Assembly (NCBI RefSeq): GCF_002204185.1
Contig: NZ_MXPU01000004.1
Coordinates: 310,001 to 374,000, forward strand
From: Rhizobium esperanzae
GTDB taxonomy: Bacteria; Pseudomonadota; Alphaproteobacteria; Rhizobiales; Rhizobiaceae
Reading direction: 5' to 3'
DNA: 64,000 nt
Both the position numbers and the translations under genes were made by a program. Below the pieces are notes generated by a model. That model saw only the letters and a list, made by a program, of their open reading frames with translations. It did no database searches and was not told the origin of the DNA. This document shows positions 1 through 9,106 of this stretch, piece by piece. The stretch's first letter is position 1; each line of letters begins with the position of its first letter.

Positions 1-1183
1 TCTTGGCGGGATCGATATAGGCGTCCTTGCCGGGAATGGTGGCGAGAACGTTGAAGTAATCCCACGGCTCCTTGCTTTCGGCCGGCTTCTTGACCTGCAG
101 CAGGTACATGTCGTGGATCATGCGGCCGTTGGCGCCGACGGTGCCGCCGCGGCCGAAGACGTCGTCGACGGGCATTTCATGCAGCTCTTTGGCGACAGCC
201 TCCGTCTCGTCGGTGCCGGCCTTCTGCACCGCCTTCAGATATTGCGTCACCGCCGAATAGGTGCCGGTGTGAATCATGTTCGGCATCTTGCCGGTGCGGG
301 CGAAGAACTTCTTGGCGAAAGCGCGGCTTTCGTCGTCGCGATTCCAATAATAGCCCTCGGTCAGCGTCAGGCCTTGTGCCGCCTCGAGGCCGAGACCGTG
401 CACTTCGGCGAGCGTGAAGAGCAGCGCCGCCAGATGCTGGCCGCCCTGGGTGATGCCGAATTCGGCCGCCTGCTTGATGGCGTTCGAGGTATCGAGGCCG
501 GCATTGGCAAGGCCGATCACCTTGGCGCCGGACGATTGCGCCTGCAGCAGGAAGGAGGAGAAGTCCTGGGTCGACAGCGGATGACGGACGGCGCCAACCA
601 CCGTGCCGCCGCTCGCCTTGACGTATTCGCTGGTCTGCTGCTCCAGCGAATAGCCGAAGGCATAGTCGGCGGTCAGGAAGAACCAGCTGTCGCCGCCCTG
701 CTTGACGAGCGCGCCGCCGGTGCCGACGGCGAGCGCATGCGTGTCGTAGGCCCAATGGAAACCGTAGGGCGAACACGCCTTGCCGGTCAGATCCGTCGTC
801 GCCGCACCGGTGACGATGTCGATCTTCTTCTTTTCCTTGGCAATCGCCTGCACGGCGAGCGCCACCGACGAGGTCGTCAGCTCCATGATCGCATCCACCT
901 GCTCGGTGTCATACCACTGGCGGGCGATGTTGGAGGCGATGTCCGGCTTGTTCTGGTGATCTGCATCGACAATCTCGACCGGCACATCGAGCACCTTGCC
1001 GCCGAAATCCTCGACCGCCATCTTGGCGGCTTCGACGGAAGACTTGCCGCCAAAGTCGGCATAGACGCCCGACTGGTCGTTCAGAATGCCGATCTTGACC
1101 TTGCCGTCGGTCGCGCTTTGCGCGAGCACAGCGGTGCTGCTGGCGAGCAAAAATGCAACGGACGCGATGAGATTCTTTCGCAT
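1..1183 (-). CDS. Branched-chain amino acid-type ABC transporter substrate-binding protein (partial)
   Basis: Periplasmic type-1 binding protein of the LivK/Leu-Ile-Val class, the ligand receptor of a HAAT-family ABC importer. The reverse strand stays open from the left window edge to an ATG whose upstream GGGAGGAG is a strong ribosome binding site. The product starts with a Sec signal peptide (MRKNLIASVAFLLASSTAVLA) and continues with the family pattern KIGILNDQSGVYADFGGK. About 394 residues are visible and the C-terminus lies outside the window. Ligand class cannot be told from sequence; many rhizobial members bind amides, ureas or aromatic acids rather than leucine. Permease and ATPase genes, if present, should lie left of the window. 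Confidence 0.88.
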   Translation of the reverse strand, partial: MRKNLIASVAFLLASSTAVLAQSATDGKVKIGILNDQSGVYADFGGKSSVEAAKMAVEDFGGKVLDVPVEIVDADHQNKPDIASNIARQWYDTEQVDAIMELTTSSVALAVQAIAKEKKKIDIVTGAATTDLTGKACSPYGFHWAYDTHALAVGTGGALVKQGGDSWFFLTADYAFGYSLEQQTSEYVKASGGTVVGAVRHPLSTQDFSSFLLQAQSSGAKVIGLANAGLDTSNAIKQAAEFGITQGGQHLAALLFTLAEVHGLGLEAAQGLTLTEGYYWNRDDESRAFAKKFFARTGKMPNMIHTGTYSAVTQYLKAVQKAGTDETEAVAKELHEMPVDDVFGRGGTVGANGRMIHDMYLLQVKKPAESKEPWDYFNVLATIPGKDAYIDPAK

Positions 1184-1516
1184 ATTCTCTCCTCCCAGAG
1201 ATGAGCCAGATTACCGGTCTGTTCAAATTTGGCCGGTCGCACTCCTCAGAACGACAGGCTCTCGTCTTACGATCATGGAAATTTCTCCCTGAGGCAACGG
1301 GTGGAGTACAACTAATTCCAAACAGTATCTGTTCATTTTTGCACAGAAAGACAGTCGTACAATGTCAAGCCAAACCTCGGGATGCGCAGGACGTAAGCGC
1401 TAAGCACTAGACTTAGGGCAGTTCCGACGGTTGTGCAGGGATAGCGGCGTTAGACGAAGGACCAATTATCTCTCGGTCCTTCGTCGCCGGCAGATTTAAC
1501 GCGTTTGCGCCTGCCG
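1184..1516. other. Intergenic region upstream of the binding protein gene
   Basis: This 333-base gap contains the promoter and leader of the reverse-strand binding protein gene and the 3' flank of the small membrane protein. Apart from the hairpin at 1453-1485, I see no convincing coding sequence or RNA gene. Short ORFs here lack ribosome binding sites and family resemblance. Confidence 0.5.
1453..1485 (-). terminator. Perfect 11-bp hairpin downstream of the small membrane protein gene
   Basis: The arms gacgaaggacc (1453-1463) and ggtccttcgtc (1475-1485) are exact inverted repeats around an 11-base loop. The hairpin lies just past the stop of the reverse-strand gene 1517-1756 and before the next reverse-strand gene. 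Neither strand shows a T-run after the stem, so it is not a canonical intrinsic terminator. It could also stabilise an mRNA end or bind a protein. Confidence 0.45.
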
Positions 1517-1756
1517 TTACTTCCATTGCGCCCCGTTGTCGGCGGCGCAGCCATAGGGAGGCAAGGCGCTGCCGAAGGTCTCTTTCAGTTTGGCACAGCC
1601 CCAGGCATTCAGCGGGCCAGGCATCGACGAGTTGAGCGTGATGCCGACTTCGTCATAGGGGCTGTCGGTGTTGGTGATGTACCGATACCAGCGAAAACCG
1701 ACGACGACGACGAATGCAAGCACGATCGTCAGCAGTAGGCGAACCAATTTTTTCAT
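1517..1756 (-). CDS. Small single-pass membrane protein, function unknown
   Basis: The 79-residue product starts MKKLVRLLL and has one N-terminal hydrophobic segment (about residues 4-20), followed by a short soluble tail with two cysteines (WGC and YGC). It could be membrane-anchored or secreted after cleavage. An upstream in-frame extension exists, but the chosen ATG has GAGGA at good spacing and the extension lacks a site. The gene is divergent from the LysR gene at 1975, and their shared upstream region contains a palindrome at 1917-1935. I do not recognise the family. Confidence 0.6.
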   Translation of the reverse strand: MKKLVRLLLTIVLAFVVVVGFRWYRYITNTDSPYDEVGITLNSSMPGPLNAWGCAKLKETFGSALPPYGCAADNGAQWK

Positions 1757-1916
1757 CAATATTTCCTCAGAATGCAAACGTGGCCGTGTAGCATTCGCCA
1801 ATAGCAACTGAAAGCACCGTCTCCGGGGCATCAACCGGTTTCCAACAAGCGTGGTCTCGGCTTCTCCTTGCGGTGAGTTCTCCGTTCTTCGCGACGTAAA
1901 ATGCAAATCAAAACAA

Positions 1917-1935
1917 CAGATTGTTTAAACATCTG
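1917..1935. promoter_or_regulatory. Near-palindrome between the divergent small protein and LysR genes
   Basis: CAGATTGTTTAAACATCTG has a perfect 10-base core palindrome (TGTTTAAACA) flanked by CAGA and TCTG, with one extra base on the left. It is 40 bases upstream of the LysR start in a divergent region, the usual place for a LysR autoregulatory site. The assignment to that regulator is inferred from position only. Confidence 0.4.
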
Positions 1936-1974
1936 AAGATCGTGCTATGCGTTAGCGCTTGTTGAACGGAGGAA

Positions 1975-2934
1975 ATGGCGATGAACAATCCGCCGCAGTT
2001 CACCTGGGACGATCTGCAGTTTTTTCTCGCCGTCGCCCGCACCGGGCAGCTGTCGACGGCGGCCCGGCAGCTGCGTTCCAGCCACGCCACCGTTTCGCGG
2101 CGCATCGACCGGCTGGAATTCACCCTCAAGGTCAAGCTGTTCGAGCGCAATCCGCGCGGTTATGTGCTGACCGCAATGGGCACGCGCTTCGTCGAGACGG
2201 CCGAGAAGATGGAGCAGGAGACCGAGCGGCTGCGCGCCGATCTCGCCGATGGCTCGATGGCGCAGCGCGGCCTGGTGCGCCTCAGCGCGCCGGAAGGCTT
2301 TGCCAATTTCTTCTTCGCCCCCGTGCTGCCGCGGTTTGCCGCCCAGCATCCGCATCTCTCGCTCGAACTGGTGACGATCCAGCAGATCATGTCGCTGTCG
2401 CGCAAGGAGGCCGACATTTCCGTTGTGCTCGACGAGCCGAAGGGCGGGCCCTATTTCGCCGAGAAGCTGACCGACTATCACCTGCAGATCTACGGCTCGC
2501 GCGACTACCTGGCAAAGGCGCCTGCCATCACCTGCCGCGAAGACCTGCTCGAGCATCCGTTCGTCAGCTATATCGAGGAAATGATCTTCGCGCCGGGGCT
2601 GGATTATCTTAGTGATGTGCATCCGCGCATCAAGCCGCAGTTCCAGAGCTCCAGCATCTTCGCGCAGCTGACCGCCACCCGAAACGGCCTCGGTCTCTGC
2701 ATCCTGCCCTATTTCTTCGCCAGCCGTTATCCCGAGCTTGTGCGTGTGCTGCCCGAGGAGATCGACCTCAAGCGCCACTACTGGATCACCTGCCATCGCG
2801 ACCTGAAACAGGCGCCGCGCGTGCGCGCCGTCATCGACTTCCTGCGCGAGGCCGTGCGCGGTGAAGACGCGCGCTTCGTGCCGCCCTATATCATCGCCGC
2901 CAGTTCCCCGCGCCGGTCGGAAGCCGAAAGCTGA
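1975..2934 (+). CDS. LysR-family transcriptional regulator
   Basis: The 319-residue product has an N-terminal winged helix-turn-helix at about residues 9-68 (LQFFLAVARTGQLSTAARQL, then a VSRRIDRLE recognition helix), followed by a LysR substrate-binding domain. The length matches the family. The ATG follows CGGAGGAA. The protein resembles the many LysR activators that control a neighbouring gene, but the divergent partner is an unknown small membrane protein and the downstream gene is convergent, so the target is unclear. The N-terminus MNNPPQFTWDDLQFFL differs from that of the better-known nodulation regulators. Confidence 0.9.
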   Translation: MAMNNPPQFTWDDLQFFLAVARTGQLSTAARQLRSSHATVSRRIDRLEFTLKVKLFERNPRGYVLTAMGTRFVETAEKMEQETERLRADLADGSMAQRGLVRLSAPEGFANFFFAPVLPRFAAQHPHLSLELVTIQQIMSLSRKEADISVVLDEPKGGPYFAEKLTDYHLQIYGSRDYLAKAPAITCREDLLEHPFVSYIEEMIFAPGLDYLSDVHPRIKPQFQSSSIFAQLTATRNGLGLCILPYFFASRYPELVRVLPEEIDLKRHYWITCHRDLKQAPRVRAVIDFLREAVRGEDARFVPPYIIAASSPRRSEAES

Positions 2935-3273
2935 TTACTTGAGAAACTCGGCCCGGTGCGGCGTGAAGCTATCGATCAGCCGGCCCTTTTCCAGTGCCTT
3001 GACGCCATGGACGAGATTGGGCGGCACGATGAAGCTGCCGCCCTGCCGCAACACTTCGGTGCGGCCATCGATCGTTACCTCGAATCTACCTTCGGCGACG
3101 TAGCTTGCCTGGATGTGCGGATGCGAATGGGCAGCGCCCACGGCGCCGCTTTCAAACGCCACCTCTACCATCATCATCTCGGGCAGATAGGTCATGATGC
3201 GCCTGGTGACGCCGGGTTCCGGATTGACCCATTCGGCGCCTTCGGCCGATATGAACAGATCGCTTGACGACAT
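2935..3273 (-). CDS. Cupin-domain protein
   Basis: This is a 112-residue single-domain cupin. The metal-site motif is visible as AAHSHPHIQASYVAEGRFEV (His, His and a later Glu), and the second motif as GGSFIVPPNLVHGV. Such proteins bind a divalent metal and can be dioxygenases, isomerases or ligand sensors; nothing here selects among these. The start is the ATG preceded by GAGGAGG; a longer reading frame upstream has no ribosome binding site. The gene ends against the stop of the LysR gene (convergent, no gap). Confidence 0.8.
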   Translation of the reverse strand: MSSSDLFISAEGAEWVNPEPGVTRRIMTYLPEMMMVEVAFESGAVGAAHSHPHIQASYVAEGRFEVTIDGRTEVLRQGGSFIVPPNLVHGVKALEKGRLIDSFTPHRAEFLK

Positions 3274-3441
3274 TTCCGCCTCCTCATTCCAGAATCGAAC
3301 GCGGGCAAAGTGGATCATGGCGTACCGTTTGAAAAGATGGCCGCCCCTGTCTTTTCGATGGGGCCGCCTTGTTGTTGACGCGCTCGGCTGGCGGGTCTAT
3401 GCGACCTTGAGCGAGGCAAGCCTGAATGAGGAGACGCTGCC

Positions 3442-4629
3442 ATGCAGCATACCCGCGAAGTTTTCGACTGGTCCGACCCATTCCGCCTGGTGGAGCAGCT
3501 GACCAACGAGGAGCGCATGGTGCAGGATACCGCCCATGCCTATGCGCAGCAAAAGCTCGCGCCCCGCGTTCTCGATGCCTTCCGCCATGAAAAGACCGAC
3601 CCATCCATCTTCCGCGAAATGGGCGAACTCGGCCTGCTCGGCCCGACGATTTCGCCCGATTATGGCGGCGCCGGCCTCGGTTATGTCGCCTACGGCCTGA
3701 TCGCTCGCGAGGTCGAACGGATCGACAGCGGTTACCGCTCAATGATGAGCGTGCAGTCCTCGCTGGTCATGGTGCCGATCGAAACCTTCGGCTCCGAGGC
3801 GCAGAAGCTGAAATACCTGCCGAAGCTGGTGACCGGCGAATGGATCGGCTGCTTCGGCCTGACCGAGCCCGATCATGGCTCCGACCCCGGCTCGATGGCG
3901 ACGCGCGCCAAGAAGGTCGACGGTGGCTACAGCCTCACCGGCTCGAAGACCTGGATCTCGAATGCACCGATCGCCGATGTCTTCGTCGTCTGGGCAAAAA
4001 CCGAGGATGGGCTCATCCGCGGCTTCATTCTCGAAAAGGGGTGGAAGGGGCTTTCGGCGCCCGCCATTCATGGCAAGGTGGGCCTGCGCGCCTCGATAAC
4101 AGGCGAAGTGGTGATGGACGCGGTCTTCGTGCCCGAGGAAAACCTGCTGCCCGGCGTCACCGGACTCAAAGGGCCGTTCACCTGTCTCAACTCGGCCCGC
4201 TTCGGCATTGCCTGGGGCGCACTTGGTGCTGCTGAAGATTGTTATGCGAGAGCCCGGCAATATACGCTGGAGCGCAAGCAGTTCGGCCGGCCGCTCGCCG
4301 CCAACCAGCTGATTCAAAAGAAGCTTGCCGACATGGCGGCGGAGATCTCGCTCGGGCTGCAGGGTTGCCTGCGGCTCGGCCGCATGAAGGAGGAGGGTCA
4401 TCCGCCGGTGGAGCTGACCTCGATCCTCAAGCGCAACAGCTGCGGCAAGGCGCTGGAGATCGCGCGCGCGGCCCGCGACATGCTCGGCGGCAACGGCATC
4501 TCCGACGAATTCGGCATCGCCCGCCACCTCGTCAACCTCGAAGTGGTCAACACCTATGAGGGCACGCACGACATCCATGCGCTGATCATCGGCCGGGCGA
4601 TCACCGGCATCGCCGCCTTTGCGAACTAG
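3442..4629 (+). CDS. gcdH: Glutaryl-CoA dehydrogenase (acyl-CoA dehydrogenase family)
   Basis: This flavoenzyme oxidises and decarboxylates glutaryl-CoA to crotonyl-CoA in lysine, tryptophan and glutarate breakdown. The 395-residue protein aligns by eye along the whole family length. It has the FAD/substrate segments [16 protein letters not shown] and [20 protein letters not shown], and the C-terminal [18 protein letters not shown] carrying the presumed catalytic Glu373. The GCDH subclass is supported by [10 protein letters not shown] and the THDIHALI context. No electron-transfer flavoprotein or CoA-transferase gene lies beside it, so the gene appears to stand alone. Confidence 0.92.
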   Translation: MQHTREVFDWSDPFRLVEQLTNEERMVQDTAHAYAQQKLAPRVLDAFRHEKTDPSIFREMGELGLLGPTISPDYGGAGLGYVAYGLIAREVERIDSGYRSMMSVQSSLVMVPIETFGSEAQKLKYLPKLVTGEWIGCFGLTEPDHGSDPGSMATRAKKVDGGYSLTGSKTWISNAPIADVFVVWAKTEDGLIRGFILEKGWKGLSAPAIHGKVGLRASITGEVVMDAVFVPEENLLPGVTGLKGPFTCLNSARFGIAWGALGAAEDCYARARQYTLERKQFGRPLAANQLIQKKLADMAAEISLGLQGCLRLGRMKEEGHPPVELTSILKRNSCGKALEIARAARDMLGGNGISDEFGIARHLVNLEVVNTYEGTHDIHALIIGRAITGIAAFAN

Positions 4630-4718
4630 ATCCCCCGGCGGGCAAGGCGAATTGCCACGCGCCCGACAATGTGCAACCTTTCCTCTTGCGGCAAAGCCGG
4701 CAATGATGGGGATCGCGC

Positions 4719-5180
4719 ATGTTTCTGCTTCTTGCATTGCTGATCGGTGTCATCTCGGGCCTCCGCGCCATGACGGCGCCGGCTGCCGTCGCCTGGGGTG
4801 CGGCGCTCGGCTGGTTCGATGCGTCGCAGACGCCGCTTGCCTTCATGGGCTACCGATGGACGCCGTGGATCTTCACCCTTCTCGCCGTCGTTGAACTCGT
4901 CACCGACCAGCTGCCGTCGACGCCGTCGCGCAAGGTGCCGGTGCAGTTCGCCGCCCGCATCGTCACGGGAGCACTTGCCGGCGCCACGATCGGCGCAGCC
5001 AGCAGCCTGCTTTTCGGCGGCCTGATCGCCGGCGTGATCGGCGCCGTCGTCGGCACCTATGGCGGCGCCGCGCTGCGCGCCAGGCTTGCCGCCGCCTTCG
5101 GCAAGGATCTGCCGGCCGCCCTCGTCGAGGATGCCGTTGCCGTTGTCGGCGCCCTATTGATCGTGGGAGCCGTGTCATGA
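4719..5180 (+). CDS. DUF4126-family membrane protein
   Basis: The 153-residue, strongly hydrophobic product has about four membrane segments and Gly/Ala-rich stretches. The opening FLLLALLIGVISGLRAMTAPAA resembles DUF4126 proteins, whose role is unknown. The stop overlaps the start of the oxidoreductase gene by four bases (ATGA), so the two are translationally coupled. A GGGGA sequence precedes the ATG. Confidence 0.75.
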   Translation: MFLLLALLIGVISGLRAMTAPAAVAWGAALGWFDASQTPLAFMGYRWTPWIFTLLAVVELVTDQLPSTPSRKVPVQFAARIVTGALAGATIGAASSLLFGGLIAGVIGAVVGTYGGAALRARLAAAFGKDLPAALVEDAVAVVGALLIVGAVS

Positions 5181-6538
5181 AGAGCTTCGACGCCATCGTA
5201 ATCGGCGCCGGCCAGGCCGGCCCGTTCCTCGCCGCCCGCATGGTCGAAAACGGCATGAAGGTGGCGCTCGTCGAGCGCAAGTTCCTCGGCGGCACCTGCG
5301 TCAATGCCGGCTGCATGCCGACCAAGACTCTGGTCGCCAGCGCCCGCGCCGCCCATGTCGCAAGAAGCGGCGCCGCCTACGGGGTCAATATCCCCGGCGA
5401 AATCGCCATCGACATGAAGGTGGTGAGAGCCCGGGCGGAAACGGTGACGATGAACGCCCGCAACGGCCTGATCGGCTGGTTTGACAGCATGGACGGCATG
5501 AGCGTGATCTACGGTCATGCCCGTTTCGAGGATGCGAAAACCATCAGCGTCAATGGCGAGACGCTGACGGCGCCGCGCATTTTTCTCAATGTCGGGGCGC
5601 GGCCCGTCATCCCCGAACTGCCGGGCATCGACGATATCGCTTACCTCACCAGCACCTCCATCATTCATCTCGACGCCCTGCCGCGGCACCTGGCGGTGAT
5701 CGGCGGCAGCTATATCGGGCTGGAATTCGCGCAGATGTATCGCCGCTTCGGCGCCGAAGTCAGCGTCATCGAGCACGGCCCGAAGCTCGCATCACGCGAG
5801 GACGAGGATATATCGGACGCGATCGCCGATATACTGCGGGCCGAAGGCATCACAGTCCACACCGACGCCGGCAACATCGCTTTCGCGCGAAATGGCAGCG
5901 GAATTGGCGTTACCGTCGGCGCGGCGAAGATCGATGCGAGCCATGTGCTGATCGCCACCGGCCGCAAACCGAATACCGACGACCTCGGCCTCGAGGCCGC
6001 TGGCGTGGCAACCGACAAGCGCGGCTATATCACCGTCGACGACAAGCTTGCCACCAATGTCGAGGGCATCTTTGCGCTCGGCGACTGCAATGGCCGCGGC
6101 GCCTTCACCCATACCTCCTACAATGATTTCGAGATCGCCGCCGCCAACCTGCTCGACGGCGACGACCGCAAGGTCTCGAGCCGCATCCCGGCCTATGCGC
6201 TCTACATCGACCCGCCGCTCGGCCGCGTCGGCATGACGGAGAAGCAGGCGCGTGCCTCCGGCCGCAGGATCATGGTCTCGACCCGGCCGATGAGCCGCGT
6301 CGGCCGGGCCACTGAACGCGGCGAGACCAAGGGCTTCATGAAGGTGATCGCCGATGCCGAGACCAAGGAGATTCTCGGCGCGGCGATCCTCGGCATCGAA
6401 GGCGACGAGGTGATCCATGGCCTGATCGATGCGATGAATGCGGGAACCACCTATCCCGCGCTGAAATGGTCGGTGCCGATCCATCCGACGGTGTCGGAGC
6501 TGATTCCGACGCTGCTTGGGGATTTGAAGCCAGTTTAG
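5177..6538 (+). CDS. FAD-dependent pyridine nucleotide-disulfide oxidoreductase, mercuric reductase-like
   Basis: The 453-residue protein is of the group-I disulfide reductase type. It has an N-terminal FAD fold (IVIGAGQAGPFLAARM), the redox pair GGTCVNAGCMPTKT (Cys41 and Cys46), an NAD(P) fold (AVIGGSYIGLEFAQMYRRFG), the GDCNGRGAFTHTS flavin motif and a C-terminal dimerisation domain ending in HPTVSELIPTLL. It lacks the N-terminal metal-binding domain and C-terminal paired cysteines of true mercuric reductases, so the physiological substrate is unknown. Co-translation with a DUF4126 membrane protein and the following DedA gene suggests a membrane redox or envelope role. Confidence 0.85.
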   Translation: MKSFDAIVIGAGQAGPFLAARMVENGMKVALVERKFLGGTCVNAGCMPTKTLVASARAAHVARSGAAYGVNIPGEIAIDMKVVRARAETVTMNARNGLIGWFDSMDGMSVIYGHARFEDAKTISVNGETLTAPRIFLNVGARPVIPELPGIDDIAYLTSTSIIHLDALPRHLAVIGGSYIGLEFAQMYRRFGAEVSVIEHGPKLASREDEDISDAIADILRAEGITVHTDAGNIAFARNGSGIGVTVGAAKIDASHVLIATGRKPNTDDLGLEAAGVATDKRGYITVDDKLATNVEGIFALGDCNGRGAFTHTSYNDFEIAAANLLDGDDRKVSSRIPAYALYIDPPLGRVGMTEKQARASGRRIMVSTRPMSRVGRATERGETKGFMKVIADAETKEILGAAILGIEGDEVIHGLIDAMNAGTTYPALKWSVPIHPTVSELIPTLLGDLKPV

Positions 6539-6573
6539 CCGTGACCTGACCTCGGGAAGAGCTGGAGGCGGGC

Positions 6574-7140
6574 ATGTCTATCGAAGCGCTGATCGAAAAC
6601 TACGGCCTGCTGGCGATTTTCCTCGGTGCAGCCTTCGAAGGCGAGACGGCCGCCTTCCTCGGCGGCGTGATTGCCCATCGCGAACTGCTCTCCTATTGGT
6701 CAGCGTCGCTCGCGGCCGTCGCAGGCTCCTTCGCCGGCGATCAGTTCTGGTTCTTCGCCGGCCGCTATGCCGGGCAATGGGCGCCCGTCCGACGGCTGAT
6801 GGAAAGACCCGCGCTTGCCCGCGCGACCCGGCTGCTGGAGAAATATCAAACCCGCTTCATCCTGGCGTTCCGTTTTCTCGTCGGCTTGCGGACGATCAGC
6901 CCGATCGTCATCGGCACGACGCGGATAGCGGTCGGCAAATTCGCCGTCCTGAATGCGGTAGCCGCGCTGGTGTGGGGGCAGCTTTTCACCGCGCTCGGTT
7001 ATCTGTTCGGCCACGGCATCCAGCAGACGTTGGGCCACCTTCCCCTTCACCGCCATCTGTTGATCGCAGTTGCAGCCGCCGCAGGCGTCGCAGCCGCTGC
7101 TCTACTCTTTCGGATGAAACCAAGCGGCAGGCATCCGTAA
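6574..7140 (+). CDS. DedA/SNARE-associated family membrane protein
   Basis: The 188-residue integral membrane protein has the DedA signature: an acidic GAAFEGETAAFLGG segment near the N-terminus and FRFLVGLRTISPIVIGTTRIAVGKF in the middle, with several hydrophobic helices. DedA proteins act in membrane lipid recycling and proton-motive-force homeostasis. The gene follows the oxidoreductase at 35 bases on the same strand, so co-transcription is likely. Confidence 0.85.
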   Translation: MSIEALIENYGLLAIFLGAAFEGETAAFLGGVIAHRELLSYWSASLAAVAGSFAGDQFWFFAGRYAGQWAPVRRLMERPALARATRLLEKYQTRFILAFRFLVGLRTISPIVIGTTRIAVGKFAVLNAVAALVWGQLFTALGYLFGHGIQQTLGHLPLHRHLLIAVAAAAGVAAAALLFRMKPSGRHP

Positions 7141-7154
7141 AAGCGCTGCGGCGC

Positions 7155-8198
7155 CTATTCCATCACGATCTGCAGCTTCACGTCGCTCGGCCGGGCCTCG
7201 ACGGCGCGGTCGAACGCCTTGATCGAATCGGCGAACGTGAACGTCTCCGATATCAGCGGCTTCAGGTCGACACGGCCTGATGCCAAGAGGGCAATCGAAC
7301 GCTCATACTGGTGGGCATAGCGGAACACGGTTTCGATGCGGATTTCCTTGGTGGATGCCGTCGAGACGTCGAAGCCGATCGGGTTCACAGGCAGCCCGAC
7401 CGCAACGATGACGCCGCCCGGGCGCGGCAGCGCCATGATCGTCTCCCAGGCCTTCGACGACCCGGAGCATTCGAAGACCACATCCGCACCCCAGCCATCG
7501 GTCAGCCGGCCGACCTCTTCGATCAGGTTCTTCTCGCGGATATTGACCGGGATGACGCCCTGATATTGCGCGGCGATGTCGAGCTTCGGCTGGGCGAGAT
7601 CGGCAACGATCGCGCGGGCGCAGCCGCCGGCAAGGGCGGCAATCGCCACCATCGTGCCGATCGGCCCGGCGCCGAGCACGATAGCGGTATCGCCGGGCGT
7701 GATCTTCGCCTTGGCGGCCGCCTGCATGCCGACCGCGAAGGGCTCGACCATCGCTCCTTCGGCGAAACTGACATTGTCGGGCAGCTTGAAAGTATAATTG
7801 GCCGGATGCACCACTTCGGGCGTCAGCACGCCATGGATCGGCGGCGTCGCCCAGAAGCTGACGGCAGGATCGATATTGTACATACCGAGCCGGCTCGCCT
7901 TGGAGTTCGGATCGGGGATGCCCGGCTCCATGCAGACGCGGTCGCCGACTTTCAGATGTGTGACACCGGCCCCCACCTCGATCACCGTGCCGGCCGCCTC
8001 GTGGCCGAGCACCATCGGCGCGTTGACGACGAAGGGGCCGATCTTGCCGTGGGTGTAATAATGAACGTCCGAACCGCAGACGCCGACGGTATGAATCCTG
8101 ATCTTCACCTGCCCCGGCCCTGTCTCCAGCGGCAGATCGATATCGCGCAACGCAAGCTCATGCTGGCGCTCCAGCACCAGCGCACGGACTTTGGTCAT
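7155..8198 (-). CDS. Zinc-type NAD(P)-dependent alcohol/polyol dehydrogenase (xylitol or sorbitol dehydrogenase-like)
   Basis: The 347-residue medium-chain dehydrogenase has the catalytic zinc ligands in [13 protein letters not shown] and GHEAAG and a Rossmann motif [14 protein letters not shown]. The segment [20 protein letters not shown] replaces the usual four-cysteine structural zinc loop; only one Cys remains, as in some sorbitol dehydrogenases. The ATPPIHG and [13 protein letters not shown] patterns fit polyol dehydrogenases acting on xylitol or sorbitol. It is convergent with the DedA gene, and no sugar transporter adjoins it. Confidence 0.85.
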   Translation of the reverse strand: MTKVRALVLERQHELALRDIDLPLETGPGQVKIRIHTVGVCGSDVHYYTHGKIGPFVVNAPMVLGHEAAGTVIEVGAGVTHLKVGDRVCMEPGIPDPNSKASRLGMYNIDPAVSFWATPPIHGVLTPEVVHPANYTFKLPDNVSFAEGAMVEPFAVGMQAAAKAKITPGDTAIVLGAGPIGTMVAIAALAGGCARAIVADLAQPKLDIAAQYQGVIPVNIREKNLIEEVGRLTDGWGADVVFECSGSSKAWETIMALPRPGGVIVAVGLPVNPIGFDVSTASTKEIRIETVFRYAHQYERSIALLASGRVDLKPLISETFTFADSIKAFDRAVEARPSDVKLQIVME

Positions 8199-8434
8199 TC
8201 TCGGTTTCCTTCCCTTTGGCCCGGCAATTCAGAGGGTGCCGTGGACCCGACTATAAGACCGCAAGGCGCTTCAATTCAACCGTCGACGTAAGCTTTTGCT
8301 CATCACGTGACGAAATGCTCATATGCGTAGCCCGAAAGATAACTGCTGATAAACCTCCGTATGATTCCGGAAGAGAGCACCGGAGAGTACAGTCTTCATC
8401 ATCGGCCACGACACAGTGGGAGGCGGAAAAAGAG

Positions 8435-8617
8435 ATGAAGCATGATAATGACAATATCCGCGGGAACTGGCTTTCCTCGAGGATCTTCAGACGGCTCCGA
8501 AAGTTCTGGCGCGGATTGGTGGCCGATTGGAACACCGCCCTTCAGAGGGACAACCCGGGGCAGCCAATGCGCGTCATTCTGCGGACTTGGGATCGAAATC
8601 GCCCCCGGCAGCGTTAA
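8435..8617 (+). CDS. Small basic hypothetical protein
   Basis: The 60-residue product is rich in Arg and Trp (SSRIFRRLRKFWRGLVADWN). It has no signal peptide and no family I recognise. The ATG follows GGAGGCGGAAAAAGAG, a usable ribosome binding site. A longer reading frame extends upstream to 8216 without a better start. Support is limited to the start signal, composition and its place in a gap between real genes. Confidence 0.4.
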   Translation: MKHDNDNIRGNWLSSRIFRRLRKFWRGLVADWNTALQRDNPGQPMRVILRTWDRNRPRQR

Positions 8618-8693
8618 TAGCTGCAGCCCGCATGGCGCGGCGGAAGCGTGATGGCTCCCGGCGCCAGTGGCTCGGCAATACAGGAAGGCCATT

Positions 8694-9056
8694 ATGAAGC
8701 CGGTCGTGTCATTCTGCCTGTTCGCATCCCTCCTCTTCGCTGCCAACCAGGCGACTGCTGCCCTGGAACAAGCGTCGCTGCCCCCGCAGCAGCAGGAAGA
8801 AGAGCTCGTACCGGCCAATGTCGAGCTTACCTTCAGCGGTCCCGTCGATCTTGCCCGCTCGACCGCCATCTTGCTCGATGCTAAAGGCAGGGCGCTTCCC
8901 CTGGGCAAGCCGTTCCTCTCCGGCCCCGAAGGATCCATATTCAAGATCCCGCTCGATCCCGCAATGGCGCCCGGCCTCTATACCCTCGACTGGCACGTCC
9001 TCTCGATGGACGGCCGCAGCGCCGAAGGCCGCTACCAGTTCCGGGTCGATCCTTGA
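8694..9056 (+). CDS. CopC-like periplasmic protein with degenerate copper site
   Basis: The 120-residue secreted protein has a signal peptide ending near NQATA and a CopC-type beta sandwich; WHVLSMDGRSAEGRYQF matches the C-terminal CopC hallmark. In copper-binding CopC the mature protein begins with His and the hallmark reads WHVxSxDGH. Here the mature start is ALEQ and the second His is Arg. It is therefore probably a structural relative that does not bind Cu(II), or binds it differently. Compare the intact copy at 42880. The ATG at 8694 has GGAAGG upstream. Confidence 0.72.
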   Translation: MKPVVSFCLFASLLFAANQATAALEQASLPPQQQEEELVPANVELTFSGPVDLARSTAILLDAKGRALPLGKPFLSGPEGSIFKIPLDPAMAPGLYTLDWHVLSMDGRSAEGRYQFRVDP

Positions 9057-9106
9057 ATTTCAAGATCGCGCCAGGTTCTCGTTTCCGCTGTAGCCGCCTG
9101 AAAGCA

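Noticed and set aside
113..1204. 363-residue forward open frame at the left edge
   Set aside because: It lies opposite the substrate-binding protein gene, which has a signal peptide and family motifs; shadow frame.
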